Source of the DNA: Misgurnus anguillicaudatus
Taxonomy: Eukaryota > Chordata > Actinopteri > Cypriniformes > Cobitidae
Reading direction: 5' to 3'
Assembly: GCF_027580225.2 (NCBI RefSeq)
Contig: NC_073346.2
Location: 9,264,001 to 9,328,000 of the forward strand
DNA: 64,000 bases
Under the pieces are notes generated by a model, which searched no databases, had not been told where the DNA came from, and was given only the letters and a program-made list of their open reading frames with translations. The position numbers and the translations under genes were made by a program. Every line of letters begins with the position of its first letter. Positions within the stretch are counted from its first letter, which is position 1. Below, in pieces: positions 1 through 12,043 of the stretch.

Positions 1-299
1 TGTTAAAAAGACTTCTAAAAGGCAAAGCCCAGACATTTTGGTTAAAACCAGACTAAATTTTGTCTGTCAGTAAAAAATTAAAATAGACGTCTAAATTAGG
101 GCTGTCAAAAGATTAATCGCACACAAAATAAAAGTTTGTTTTTGCATAATATAAGCGTGTGCACTGTGTATAATTATTTTGTATATATTTAAAAAACATA
201 CTGTATACACATATAATGTTTCATTTTGAGTTAGCATGCCTTTTAATCTTCTTCTTAATAAATGCATATTGTACTTCATAAGATTCCTTATGCTTATAG
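1..299. other. AT-rich sequence, nothing recognised
   Basis: No gene, repeat or RNA could be identified here. If the exon at 300-573 is real, this is its upstream intron. Confidence 0.5.
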
Positions 300-573
300 C
301 TTCAGTTTCAAAACCCTGTTTATTCCTATGACACTTACAATCTCAATGTCCTCTGTGTTAATCAATAATCTGAAGGTGACATTTCCACTGGAAGTCAGTA
401 CAGTAGGTTTCCTTTTCTTGGGTTTGGTGCAGGCCATAAGTCACTGTCATGAGAAATATCTGCAGAAGAGGCTGAAAGAGGCCTCTACTGAATACGCACG
501 CCAGATTAATGATTCCCATCACTTAAAGAGCAAGCACCTTCCACCTATGGATGCAGATAAACTACATTGTTGA
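300..573 (+). CDS. Possible last exon of an unrecognised membrane protein
   Basis: An open frame follows a plausible acceptor (tgcttatag, ending at 299) and runs to TGA at 571-573. The roughly 90-residue peptide starts with FSFKTLFIPMTLTIS, has a hydrophobic stretch (residues about 4-20) and a second one (STVGFLFLGLVQAI), then a charged tail with EKYLQKRLKEAS and a C-terminal cysteine. That pattern fits the end of a multi-pass membrane protein with a cytosolic tail. I do not recognise the family. Upstream exons would lie outside the window. The frame could be chance, but codon composition and the amphipathic tail look better than those of random frames nearby. Confidence 0.4.
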
Positions 574-899
574 GGGGTTCCCATAGAGAGCTGCTGTCAC
601 TCAGCCAGGGATAATGGCCAGACTGCTACTACACTCTTAAGAAAAAAGGTTCTTCAAAGGTTCTGAAACGATGGTAAAGGTTCTATATAGAACCATAGCT
701 TACTGAAGAACCATTTTTTGCTGAAATGGTTCTTTGTCTTGGCAAAAGGGTTCTTTATTTCCCTCCTTTTTTGATTTTAAATTTAGTCAGTTATTTTCAA
801 GCTGCCTCCTGATTATTTTCACCTGTAAAAGCCCTGAATCATCAGTCCTGCTGAACTGCCTGCAGACTAACAACACAAACAGGTAATAGAGGAAAATAA

Positions 900-2060
900 T
901 CATCATTTACTGTTAAAAACATTTTGAAAATTGAAGTTTTGTGTGTTCTTATTGTAATTTATTTATTTTATAACAGGTAAACTTTATACTGTAAGCTTCA
1001 TTCCCTTTAAAGCAGGTAAGCTTCATACTGTTTTAAATGATAGGAGACTCTGCTTTAACAATGACTTAATGATTTGTTAAAGTGTTATAAAGCATATACA
1101 TGTATATTTTACATTAAGTTTATTAAACTAATTATGAAAAGAATGTGGTACAACATGTGTTTAGTTTTTTTTATTGATATTTCAGAGTTTTTATATGTGA
1201 GGTAATCTTGGAAGTGAAGGCAGTGTGTATGACCGCTTGAAATGAGACGCATCCTGTTTTTAAAGGTGATGTATGCATGTTACTTTCAATCCTGGCATTA
1301 AAATAATAATTTTTACTGTTTAAATATTTTGTAAATTGAGGTTTTGTGTGTTTTTGATGTACTTTATTTCTTTTATAACAGGTCAACATACTGTAAGCTT
1401 CATTCCCTTCAAAGCAGGTAATCTTCATATTGTTTTAAATTATATATTTTAGGGACTCTGCTTTAACAATGACTTAGGATAATGATTTGTTATAGTGTTT
1501 GTTATAAAGCATATACATGTATATTTTACATTAAGTTTATTAAACTAATTATGAAAAGAATGTGGTACAACATGTGTTTAGTTTTTTTATTGATATTTCA
1601 GAGTTTTCATATGTGAGGTAATCTTACTGGGAGTGAAGGCAGTGCGTATACAAAAAACAAACGGTGCTATACAGCACCAAAACAGTTGCTTTGGATCGTA
1701 ACGATAGAAGAACCATTTTTAGTGCCATATAGCACCGGTGAAGAACTAGTGAAGCACCAGTGAAGCACCTGTGTAGAACCATATAGTGCTATGTAGAACC
1801 ATATGTGGTGCTATATGGCCCCTATATGGTTCTACACTGGTGCTTCACTGGTGCTTCACTGGTTCTTCACCGGTGCTATATGGCACCAAAATGGTTCCTC
1901 CATCGTCACGATCCAAAGCAATTGTTTTGGTGCTATATAGCACCGTTTGTTTTTTTTTAGAGTGTATGACTGCTTGATATGAAAGACACATCCTGTTTTA
2001 AAAGGTGATGTATGCATGTTACTTTCAATGCTGGCATTAAAATAATAGTTATTTACTGTT
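900..2060 (+). repeat. Imperfect direct duplication inside the 2.7 kb element
   Basis: The stretch from about 900-1330 is repeated at about 1340-2060. Shared landmarks include ctgtaagcttcattccctt, agcatatacatgtatatttt and ggtgatgtatgcatgttact. The second copy is longer because a MITE (1649-1964) sits in it; the first copy preserves the empty site. Confidence 0.8.
1649..1964. mobile_element. Palindromic TA MITE, copy 1
   Basis: This near-palindrome is built from ggtgctatatagcacc and ggttctacac/gtgtagaacc modules. Its right end is TTTTTTAGAGTG followed by TA. The left end has lost part of the CACTCT terminus. The same element is complete at 5435-5773. The sister repeat at about 1225 reads gtgtatgacc without the insertion, which proves insertion at TA. 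Confidence 0.8.
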
Positions 2061-3323
2061 TAAACATTTTGGAGATTGTGTGTGTGATCTTGTGGCACAT
2101 TTACTTGTGATAACAGAATTATTTTTGTCTATCTGTTGTAGGTGGATCGTGAGTGAAGCTCTGCAGGTCTGCCATTAGCTTGATAACAGTGGTTTATGTT
2201 AATTGAGTGAATTCAATTTATAAATAAATCTTTCACCAAGCATTCACGTATTTACTGACAAAACAGGTATCTTGAGCAGAGTCATATTAAAACTTCTGTC
2301 AAAGCATGTATTACATACAGTATGTAAACAAACTCCAGGCTAATATTAACTTGTTTTGTCTCCATGTCTTATCCTTTCTCCCATCTCCAACAGATCTAAA
2401 TCTTGTTCAGCCTGATGCTCAACCTTGTATGATGATGACCACAGCCAGGTGATGGAGATCTGTGTTAATCACAGCCTGCGTCTCAAGATCAACATGACAA
2501 TAGCAGACCATCTCTTATCTTACTCTTATCTGACGAAATGTTCAACTTCATTGCCAAAACAAAGAACATTGGATGGAGTATTGGATGATCCCGTAAAGAA
2601 AATAATATGGACTTTTTTGGTGAGATTCTACAAAGATTGACACAATCCTATTGTCTTTTATTTTTACAGTTAATAATGCATTATAAACATCCCATTCATT
2701 TGTATTCTATGTCATCGATCTGTTTGTGCTAAAATGTATACATCTGAATGTAATGTCAATAATATGTTAATATTCAGGATTTATTATCATTTGCATGTTT
2801 TGATGTTGCATATCAAGATTTTATTGATTTCATGTAATTGTTGTCTATTTAAAATGATTTTAATTGCCAAATTTTATTGTTAATTTATTTAATATTGAAG
2901 CTGTTATTTAACAGCCATATCTTATTTGAGTAGTGATTTGTTATATTTGCATAATAATTAATATATTTATTCTGATTGTGATTTTAATGCACATATTTAT
3001 TATTGTATGACACCTCATGTAATGAAAAAGTGAAAATAAAAGTATGTTCTGATGTCTTGCAATTCTGTTTTTAAACTGTTAAACCTTATAAAGTGCTATA
3101 AATAAAAAAAAAAACAAATAAAAAATAATCCTCCTGACTGCTGATAAATGAAAGGGTTCTTTATAGCACCACTGAGGTTCTATTTAGCACTTTTTCAAGG
3201 CAAGGTTCTATATAGAACCATGTTAAAAAGGGTTCTATATAGTACCAGAAATGGTGCTGCTATTGTTACAAGCTGAAGAACCCTTATTTGGTACTATATA
3301 GAACCATTTTTCTTAAGAGTGTA

Positions 3324-4776
3324 CTGTACTGTGCTTGTGTGCTGTGTCCAACATTTGTGGGCCATAGTTTTTTCAGAAATACCTTAGACACAAACATAGA
3401 TGCAAACAACTAATGCTTGTTTTATTTATTAATCATGTTGTCAGTTACTGTTTGTGTCAGTCACTGTGGTTAAAGGTGCAGTGTGTAAATTTTAGAAAGA
3501 TCTAATGACAGAAATGCAATACAATCTACATAACTTTTTGATGGTCTAGCATAGTAACAAGTGAAGTATAATACTGTAGTTGATTAGATAAAACAAAGAG
3601 CACTGTTTGTATACAGTATACATAATTAAATACATAAATAAATAATAAAAACTTTTAAAAAGTTTGCTTAAAAAATTAAACTTGACCGATAGATACTGTA
3701 AACAAGATGGCTTGCTGTCCTTAAAGGCATTTCTGAAATAACTACAGAATAAAAAAAAGAGGTAAATCAGAGTAAAGGATGAGGTTGAGGAGGAGGGATG
3801 CTCACTATCATTAGGTAGGTGGCTGCTTACAGTATTTAAGCTTGAGATGATTGACAGGAACAAACAAACATACGTTACATGTAGAATTTCATTAAAGGGG
3901 CTAATTCACTCCAAAACGAATTAGTGTACACCCATACGACCTTCGTTTATATTTGGAACACAAATTAAAACATTTTTTATGAAATCTAAAAGCTTTCTGA
4001 ACCCTCCTAATTGACAGGAATGTTCTTGCAGCGGTACAATCTTTATTTCACAAAGCAACGAGAATACTTTTTGTGTGCAAAAACCAATCCGGAGTGAATA
4101 AAGAGCCTCTCTGTGTAAGTAATTGTGTTGGTATTGCCATTTCACACACTCCAGGCTGCCGCCCAAGCTAAACTCTTATAAGATTGCAACCTGCTCACCT
4201 CTGTATTGTTGCTCTGCATCTCAGCTGACAGCGTGAAGGTAGGTGTGTCGTAATGTGAAACATACTTAATGCACTGGGGAAATACCCTGTTTTTACGGAG
4301 GCTGACTGCAGGCTTGGTTTAATACATCAGTTATGCCCCATACTGAGGTACCACTAGCAGCCTTGAGGTGTTAAGATGAGGTATTCATTAACCTCTAAAA
4401 GATAAAGTGAGAAATTGGTTGATTTAAAAATAAATGCATGGACTATACGTAATAAAGCTCAGGTATCATGCTATGGCATGACATAGGAATTGTTCACTGC
4501 GGACTGTCATTTTGCAGCTGACAGCTTTTGGAACTAGAGAGACTTCCTGAAACAATCCAACTAGGGTAGACTGGGTACATTTGGGACATGTGTAGTTGAA
4601 ACACCTCAAATAACTTGCGTGCACATGAACCCAGAGTCGTGTTTTTTGATTAAATTTTTTGAGCCCAAGAGTTAATTTACCTAAAAAGTAAAACATTTAA
4701 ATACTGACCATTGGTGGGTTTTTTGTTGTGTTTTTTACAGTGTGTCAATACAGTATGGTTTATTTAGAAGAGCGTT
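3324..4776. other. AT-rich spacer with dispersed repeat pieces
   Basis: About 3470-3510 carries aaaggtgcagtgtgtaaatt, the end of the TTAA MITE that is complete at 38970-39354. About 3775-4000 (ggagggatgctcactatcat onwards) is repeated at about 18026-18250. No gene was recognised; the minus-strand open frames at 3546-3863 and 3921-4166 have no recognisable content. Confidence 0.5.
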
Positions 4777-4784
4777 TAGGTTTT

Positions 4785-6509
4785 CAGGGTGCGATTTGTG
4801 AAAAAAACAGAGGGGGTGATGTTTTCATAGGCGTCGATTTCGGCGACGGTGGGTACCCACCATATTTCGTCATGAGTCATTTTTGACTGTTTTCAGTGGT
4901 TATGAAGAGCAATATGAGAGAGAAATTTGGTAATCATTGTCCGACCTAAACAAAAATTTATATTATAATATTATTATTTTTTTTATATATATTTCTAATT
5001 AAAATATTTTTTAATATTCAGAAATGCTCTCTCCGCTCACGAGCTCTGATTGGAACAAACCCGAACCTCACTGTCTGCTTAACTTGCGCAGAAACATAAA
5101 AATATAACCAGCTTTTCAAAATGGTTTTAAAACTAAACATTTATACTATTTTAGCACAAATTATGAGCTTATTGACGATTTTTTATAATTCTTGACATAA
5201 TGCGTCTCTGTCCACAGCACATTTCAAAACATTTTAATTCATAAAAATAAATCATGAGAACATGAACTCATCACTGCATTTGCAGGAATTGTAAAATCTT
5301 TTTTCATATTAACTCATGAATCAGCCTAACACAATATTTTTACTCTAATAGTTTATCTTTCCCCACACATATGAGCTGTGAACATGCACAACGAAAAAAC
5401 ACGCAAGAATTAAATCTTGAATGGCAAAACTATACACTCTAAAAAAACAAACGGTGCTATATAGCACCAAAACAGTTGCTTTGGATCGTAACGATAGAAG
5501 AACCATTTAAGTGCCATATAGCACCGGTGAAGAACCAGTGAAGCACCAGTGAAGCACCAGTGAAGCACCAGTGTAGAACCATATAGGGGCCATATAGCAC
5601 CACATATGGTTCTACATAGCACTATATGGTTCTACACAGGTGCTTCACTGGTGCTTCGCTGGTGCTTCGCTGGTTCTTCACCGGTGCTGTATGGCGCTAG
5701 GGGTGGTTCTTCTATCGTTGCGATCCGGGGCAACTGTTTTGGTGCTATATAGCACCGTTTGTTTTTTAGAGTGTATATATGTTAAACATTAAACATAAAT
5801 ATGAACAATGTATTGATTGCAAAGTTAAACCATTACAGTAGAAACTGTTTTAATGCTGCTTTTAAAGTAATAACATTAACTTTACACCGCGATGCTGAGC
5901 TACAGTGAAATGATAGAAAAGTCAGATGCATTATGTGTTAGTCACTTATTCTCATTTGCGCAAACTGGACGCGCCCGCGCCTCGCTAAACGCCTCATCGG
6001 CATGTATCATGTGTAACTTCGGCCATTCTCAGTGGTGTGACTGGGACACTAACTCTGCTTGTCATCATAAACAGATAATCAGATTGTGATGTTTATTCCC
6101 GCTTTATTAATATGCGGCTGAATATGCTGCATTTCATCGTTTCGACACACAGCTCCATAACCATCTCGCAAGTGTTGATAGGCTGGTGTAACCGGATCTG
6201 TAACCAATCAGATAGCGCCGTGGGCGGGACATTGATCAAGTCTTCAGAGTGGTGAATACAGAGAGGCTGCGCGGCAGCTATATCAGAGCCAGCCAAAGTA
6301 GCGCATTTTAAAACAAAATTGACTTTAATCAAACCACGGATCCGTGATAAGTTTTGTGATCCGTCTCGCCACTAGTGTAGTAGCACTGATTACTTTGAGG
6401 GGGGGATAAATTTATCCCCACCGGGGATAAAAATAATTAAGCAGAGGCAGGGATACATTGACCAGAAAGGGGGAAATCCCACGCATCCCCCCCGGCAAAT
6501 CGCACCCTG
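4785..6509. mobile_element. hAT-type transposon with perfect 8-bp target duplication
   Basis: The ends are CAGGGTGCGATTTG at 4785 and the complementary CAAATCGCACCCTG ending at 6509. Both sides are flanked by TAGGTTTT (4777-4784 and 6510-6517), a perfect 8-bp duplication typical of hAT elements. No transposase frame was found, so it is non-autonomous. A palindromic TA MITE is nested at 5435-5773. Confidence 0.9.
5435..5773. mobile_element. Palindromic TA MITE, copy 2, nested in hAT
   Basis: A complete 339-bp copy starts CACTCTAAAAAAACAAACGG and ends with its complement GTTTGTTTTTTAGAGTG, flanked by TA. The two arms are almost complementary throughout, so single strands would fold into one long hairpin. 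It inserted after the surrounding hAT element. Confidence 0.9.
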
Positions 6510-6517
6510 TAGGTTTT

Positions 6518-6993
6518 GATCATCAACTATTTAATGATAAACGTCTTCTATTGCTTGTTTTAAGTGTTATGTCAAATTGTTAATCAATACCTGCATTAGC
6601 AGTTTTGAAATGTTGATGATTATTTTAATAAAGTAGTTTGAAATACTGAACCTCTACAGTTTTTTACTTTGATTTCATATTGCACCTTGCGTATGTTTTG
6701 TGATGTTATAGATGTCAGGATCTCAGCACCAGCACCATCCAAGTCATCAGTCACCCCCCTCCCACTCGTTCCCATTCCCCCGGAATACTAATCACCACCA
6801 CCTCACCTTATCCCTTTAACCCTTTAAAAAGCTATATCACTGTAGCTTACAAAATGCCATGTCAATGTATATTAGAAGTTATTTAAGTTGACATATATAG
6901 CGTAAAGCAATACAAAATTACACAGTCAGGAGGCATATATATAGCAATCTAATAGCAACATATTAGCAAGAGGGTGAGGCTAATATAAATAGC
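6518..6993. other. No gene recognised
   Basis: AT-rich sequence with a short pyrimidine- and CA-rich patch near 6740-6810. The part after about 6815 may already belong to the minus-strand hAT fragment that follows. Confidence 0.4.
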
Positions 6994-7608
6994 CTATTTC
7001 CTACTGTCACTCACGTCGTCACTCATAGAAATCGGCATACCATTATCTTTTGCCCGTTTCTCCTCATCTTCTTTTCTTCTTTTTCTGAACTGGGCAACTG
7101 ATGGCTTCTTTGGTCTTTTAATTTGATCCATGATGATGAAGATGAAGACTCGACATCATTAACTTTGCATTACATTTTGCCAACAACAACGTCTGTTCGC
7201 CCGTCAATCAACCGGAGTCACGTAGATGACTCTACAGATTTTTTTTCACATAACCCAATTAATTACATGTTCGTAGGTATATATATATGTCTATGTTAAT
7301 TTTAGAAATGAAAAATACAATTTATTTGGAAGCAGATGCAGCAGTTTGTGTTGTGTGGCCTCTGGCCTGGGATTAGTCAATCCCTCGCTCGCCACCCTTA
7401 AGTCGCAAGTTGATTCTCCGCCCCCCTCCCCCGTGCCTCTTCTGACATGCACACAACCTGTGTTTCTCAGCACTAACTTGACATGGAAATGAGCGGTAGT
7501 CTAGAAAACTGTTTTGATTTATTTATTAATTTTTAGGGCGCTCGTGGCCCTCACATAGATTGCGCCCTGGGCGTTCGCCCACATTGCCCATAGCAAAAAC
7601 CGGCCCTG
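6994..7608 (-). mobile_element. 5' end of a ZMYM1-like hAT transposon
   Basis: The right edge is the complement of CAGGGCCGGTTTTTGC, ending at 7608, followed inward by a gggcgaacgcccagggcgc stem; this is the terminus style of hAT elements that encode ZMYM1-like proteins. Reading leftward, a 45-codon frame (7131 to 6994) encodes KKPSVAQFRKRRKEDEEKRA, the lysine/arginine-rich N-terminus usual in that transposase family, then stops. Zinc finger, RNase H-like and dimerisation parts are missing. The other terminus was not found. Confidence 0.65.
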
Positions 7609-7654
7609 GTTCAGTGATGAGACCAGACGAGAAATGAGTGTGAAGGTGAAGTAT

Positions 7655-8142
7655 TTAACTCTTTTCCCGCCATTGACGAGATATCTCGTCAATCAAGAGA
7701 AAACGCTTCCCCGCCAATGACGCGTATTTCCGTCTTTCTGCAATACCGCTATTATCCACTAGGTGGCTTTTTAAAACCGGAAGTATTGCCCTATGGCAAG
7801 CTGCTGCATGTCCGTGTCTGTTTTAAAGATCGCTCTGAATGGGATCTCTATGAAAAGTCCGTCACAAAAATGGAATTATCTCTGCTTTTTGCTCAAAATG
7901 TGGTGTTTTTGCAGAAACCTACCCATATTCAAAAGCTGATTACAAAAGAACTACTGAAGGGGGGATGAAGGTAGGATTTTTTTTTTTGAAAGCAGAGGGT
8001 CTGTTCTTTCATTTGGTTATTGTATGTTTATATATTTGAAGAAAAACATTTTCTGGAAGGCATTAAACTTTTGTGAAAATCATGAAAAACGCTGGCGCTG
8101 GCTGGCAACTTTTTTAAAAAACGCTGGCGGTGAAAGAGTTAA
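7655..8142. mobile_element. TTAA-flanked MITE (piggyBac-type), copy 1
   Basis: The ends are TTAACTCTTTTCCCGCCA and the near-complement TGGCGGTGAAAGAGTTAA, including the TTAA target. No coding content is credible; an open frame at 7717-7968 lies in it by chance. A decayed second copy is at 29471-29951. Confidence 0.75.
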
Positions 8143-9229
8143 AAAGTTAGAGAGATGTTGGTTTTGCCGGTTGTTGATGAGTAACAGCTGTGAATGATCA
8201 CAACCCGCTTAAGCAGCCACTTCACAGGAGAACAAGTGAACAATGTCCCAATGTCAAGTCAGCTAGAGTCCTTACCAGTGCCCGAACCTGCATACACATT
8301 CTCAACATCGGGAGATTGGGAACGAATTGAGACACGCGCTGAGCAGCACCCACAGGGCAGCTACAGCTACGGGCTACAGTGATTGGGTGCGCCGCTCTAA
8401 TTTGCTCGTGTAGAACGTTGCGTCGCATTAGTTCCGCTTTACAAGTCATTGCAACAAGCCTAATATCCAAACAGCGCCGTCGAAAAACGTGATGTCCTTT
8501 AGGGATGTAACCAATCGCTCGCTAATTCCTCCACCAGCCAATGACTTTATGGAAAATATTGGTGGACAAAACATGTAGCCAATTAGATAACGAATTCAAC
8601 AATCTTTGTGTGACGTTTTATTTCCTGGTGTGGATTTTTTTCATCTTCAGTGTTATCTTTTATCTTTGTCGCTATCTTTAGCAATTTTATTTGCTACAGA
8701 ATAGATGCTTGTTGGATGAAAAAGTTTTTTTTTGTTTTTTTTTTAGAAGGACGTGTCGCAGGAACTTTTTCATCATGTAACGATGACTTTAGATCAGAGA
8801 TTAGTGGACTATTCTGCAACATGAAACGATTAGGACTTCTATCTGTGAGTATTTTTTAGTAAAACAACCGTCTTAGTGAAAGTAGGTTGGTGTGGGCTAC
8901 AGTGATGGTAGCCACGCTGTTCTCTTGGAGAGCGGGGGCAATAACAAAAGAAACAATAGCCAGCTTATACAGTATGTAAATACACACAGACAACGACCCC
9001 CCCCCCCCACACACACACACATCATTGTGTCACTTGTGCACATCAAAAAACCAGTTTCTCACTGCATGCTAGACTATTTCAACCTCAAAATGTACCCTTT
9101 GAAATATACAAGTACTTCTGTATCAAACATGGAGAGGCTTCTTCGTGAAAAAAAAAAACTTTTTTCCCATTAGCTCAAAAGTTGTACTGCTGACTTGTGT
9201 CACTGGTTTCCGTGACGGGGCACATATTT
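8143..9229. other. No gene recognised; C and CA run
   Basis: Mixed unique-looking sequence with several weak open frames on both strands. A poly-C plus (CA)n run lies at about 8997-9022. No splice-supported exon or RNA gene was identified. Confidence 0.4.
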
Positions 9230-9899
9230 ACTGTATTTTTACTCTGCACCACACAGGATTGTAAGACGACCTTCCAGACGTGAAAGAGGGCCCCTTTTTA
9301 CTCCGCAACAAGAGGAAGCCATTTGTGCAATGGTGATTGCAAACAATGCCATAAGGTTGAGAGATACAAAGTGCTGTTAAAGAAAATGACAACATCTTTG
9401 GGAATATTAAAAATAAAACGGCATCCTCACCCATATTCCCTGTCTTGGTCCATACAACACAGAACATCTGCTGACTTTTTAGACACTCTTTACATAATTC
9501 CTGAGAATGAGATGGGTCTAAATGGAGACCATCTAAGCAAACATGTTGTTGTTTTGGATAATGTCCATTTTCACCCATCAGATGACGTCACACAGTGGTT
9601 GGAAGCACATGATAGGATGCTTGTGAAATATCTCCCTCCCTACTCGCATTCTTAAATCCAATAGAGGAGTTTTTCTCTTCATGGAGGTGGAAGGTATATG
9701 ACCGGCATCCACATACCCAAATGGCCCTGCTAGCCGCCATGGATGAAGCATGTGATGACATCACAGTAAAGTCCTGCAGAGGGTGGATTCGCAACTCAAG
9801 GAGAAACTTTCCTCGCTGCATTGCAAGAGATGATATTTGCTGTGATGTCAATGAAAATATGTGGCCAGACAGAGAGGAATGTCTGGATGTGCAAGAATG
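9230..9899 (+). pseudogene. Decayed IS630/Tc1-like DDE transposase
   Basis: Pieces of one transposase can be read in changing frames. Near 9290-9400 is a helix-turn-helix-like piece (FTPQQEEAICAMVIANNAIR). At 9556-9650 is VVLDNVHFHPSDDVTQW followed by VKYLPPYS, the second-aspartate region of the catalytic core. After a frameshift at about 9647 it continues LNPIEEFFSSWRW, with the final catalytic glutamate, and ends with a stop at 9897-9899. The stretch between the HTH and the second Asp is short and broken, so the first Asp is probably deleted. This resembles the single-ORF IS630-like transposases common in carp-like fish. It cannot be active. Confidence 0.7.
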
Positions 9900-10600
9900 A
9901 TTACAGTACTATGTATGTTTTATGTTCAGTTACAATATGTACTGCAATATTGTTTACAGTTGTGTACAGCTTTACCCAAAGGAAGTTTATGTTTGTTGCA
10001 AATAAGGGTGTATTTTTTTCTTTTGCACAATGCTGTGAACAAATTAGAATTGCAAAGAGCTTATGCCGTAAAAATGTGAAACATGCATATTCAGTGTCTT
10101 ATACTCACTTACCTTACAAAATACACTGATGTGTAACTTTACTGTATTTTTCAAATGGCTGTGCAAATAGTATATAGTGCTGTCTTGAGCATTTTTAGGT
10201 AGTGTCACCAAGATCTGACTTTTTTGCAGAGTTTACAGAGTAAACTGTCATAATGAAAACATGGCTAAGCCATTTGACTATCTTGTTCATAAACAATGGT
10301 GTCAGGACTTTTCATCTTGATGACACTGACACCCTTTATTGAAGTACTTGATTTTGAGGAATGACCTATCCATTTTGAGCAAGTGACATACTTTTGAAGG
10401 TTATCAAGTTTTGCAGTTTGTACTAATTGTTTTGAGAACTGCATTAACTGTTGTGCAAATGTAAATAGTGAAAACTGCCAAATTTGTGTTCATTAAGTGG
10501 GGAAAGAGAGACATTAAATTAATTAAAGGTACTAAGACATGCTGTAGTAAAGGGTCACTTTAAAGCCAAGGGTCGTTTCTCAATATACATCTGAATATAC
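9900..10600. other. Transposon 3' flank, AT-rich
   Basis: This probably includes the 3' non-coding part of the IS630-like element; its terminus was not located. No other content was seen. Confidence 0.4.
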
Positions 10601-11106
10601 ATTTAAAAGAAGAAGTTCATTCGCAGTGTTTCAATGCTCTGTGATTCTGCATCTGCCTCCGTTCTAATTCTCTATTTTGCTCTCTCTTCACTCTAGCGAC
10701 AGCTTTTCCAAGTTATAGCATCACTTCAGGAATCCAATAATTTGTTTTAAATCACTGTTTTGAATCACTTTTTCCTCTTAATAAATATTTTAGTTTCTTG
10801 AGATCGCCTTGTGCAGCTGCTCATCTGACTCGCTCTCATTCTGTGCTCATGCTGGCACCTGTGTGAACTGAATGCGCTGCTACCATTGGCTCATAAAAGT
10901 GTCTGTCACCGTAGCAAGATCAGCGATTGGTTGAAAGTTTCTTCTCCTTCTAGAACACTCGCCTTCTCTCTCTCTTAATTCTTTTACAACAGCAAATGCA
11001 TCAATGTTTATGTGCGGTCTGAAAAATGTGCGCGGTCTGACAAATCTATTGCGCGACCACTTTGACTGGACTGCGCGGCCGCGCGCGCAGCTTAGAGGGA
11101 ACATTG
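10600..11106 (-). mobile_element. 5' end fragment of a second hAT element
   Basis: Read on the minus strand from 11106, the sequence begins CAATGTTCCCTCTAAGCTGC followed by GC-rich inverted modules (gcgcgcggccgcgc). This is a vertebrate hAT terminus. The left boundary is a rough estimate and the rest of the element is absent. Confidence 0.55.
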
Positions 11107-12043
11107 GTTGTGTGTGTCCTAGTGAGTTCATTCTTCTTAAAACTGACCTGCAAGTCTGAACGAAGTCCGAACTAGGCGTTCTTGGTGCTGAGAAACTGTA
11201 TAAATGGTATCCAGGGCTTGACATTAACACCCGCCAAATGCGGGTAGATTTCGACTGTGTCAGGTAAGCCAATCCCACTAGCCACTTTGGCAGGTTGAAT
11301 ATTATTTTTATTGTAGTTTTCTCAAAAGTTATGCGAAATGATAAACAATGCGCAATGCAACACTGGGAAACTACAACTCCCATGAGCACTCCCAGCACAA
11401 TGCACCGTTTGTTGAGACGCGCGCGATCAGCGGAGCGTTGCGGACCAAAGCGCCACCTGATGGATTTGCGAATGCACAAGAGGACGCAGTCTGAGCGAAT
11501 ACACACTTCGGGAAAGATAAAACAATTGCATGGAAGTGATTTAAATTGCGTGCACACTCTCAGGGCAAGAGCGAAGAGAAATTCACCGCATACCTGAATG
11601 CACACGAAATCAAAGGAAACCCGCCAGCTGAGAGGTTCGCGCATCATTTTAATTTAGGCTACTTTGGGCAACAATAATGCCCTTTCAACATTTGTCATTA
11701 AAAGTCTTAAATCACTTTTAACAGAAACCATGATCAAGCTTATAAAATACAATCTGCATAAACAAGTTGACAGTAAAAGTAATGTACATTTCTTGACAGC
11801 ATAAACAAGTTGACAGTAAAGTACATTTCTTGACAGTATTTACTACTGTTGTTAATAAATATTTAAAGTGTTTATCTAGGGTTTTTGTGTTTATCTTTTC
11901 AGTTAATCTTCTTCCCCCTCCTCCACTTTTAATATATTCATTCAATGTTAATCCATTTATGCCTTACTAGCATGTTGTTCATGCACCTAAATATATGATA
12001 TGATCTATACTGACATACCTGCATACCAGCTAATAAATGTTGT

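Larger units (their letters stand above)
632..3321. mobile_element. 2.7 kb TA-flanked DNA transposon, non-autonomous
   Basis: Terminal inverted repeats are CACTCTTAAGAAAAAaGGTT at 632 and the complement of AACCATTTTTCTTAAGAGTG ending at 3321. The element is flanked by TA on both sides, as in Tc1/mariner-type insertions. Both ends are rich in copies of ggttctatatagaacc, which gives further imperfect inverted repeats. No transposase was found. The interior holds a direct duplication (about 900-1330 and 1340-2060) and a palindromic MITE inside the second copy. A short open frame at 2425-2640 is not convincing. Confidence 0.7.

Noticed and set aside
10880..11647. 255-codon open frame on the minus strand
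   Set aside because: It runs across two different transposon ends (a hAT 5' end and the CAGGGCTTGACATTAAC terminus) and has no domain pattern; it is a chance frame.
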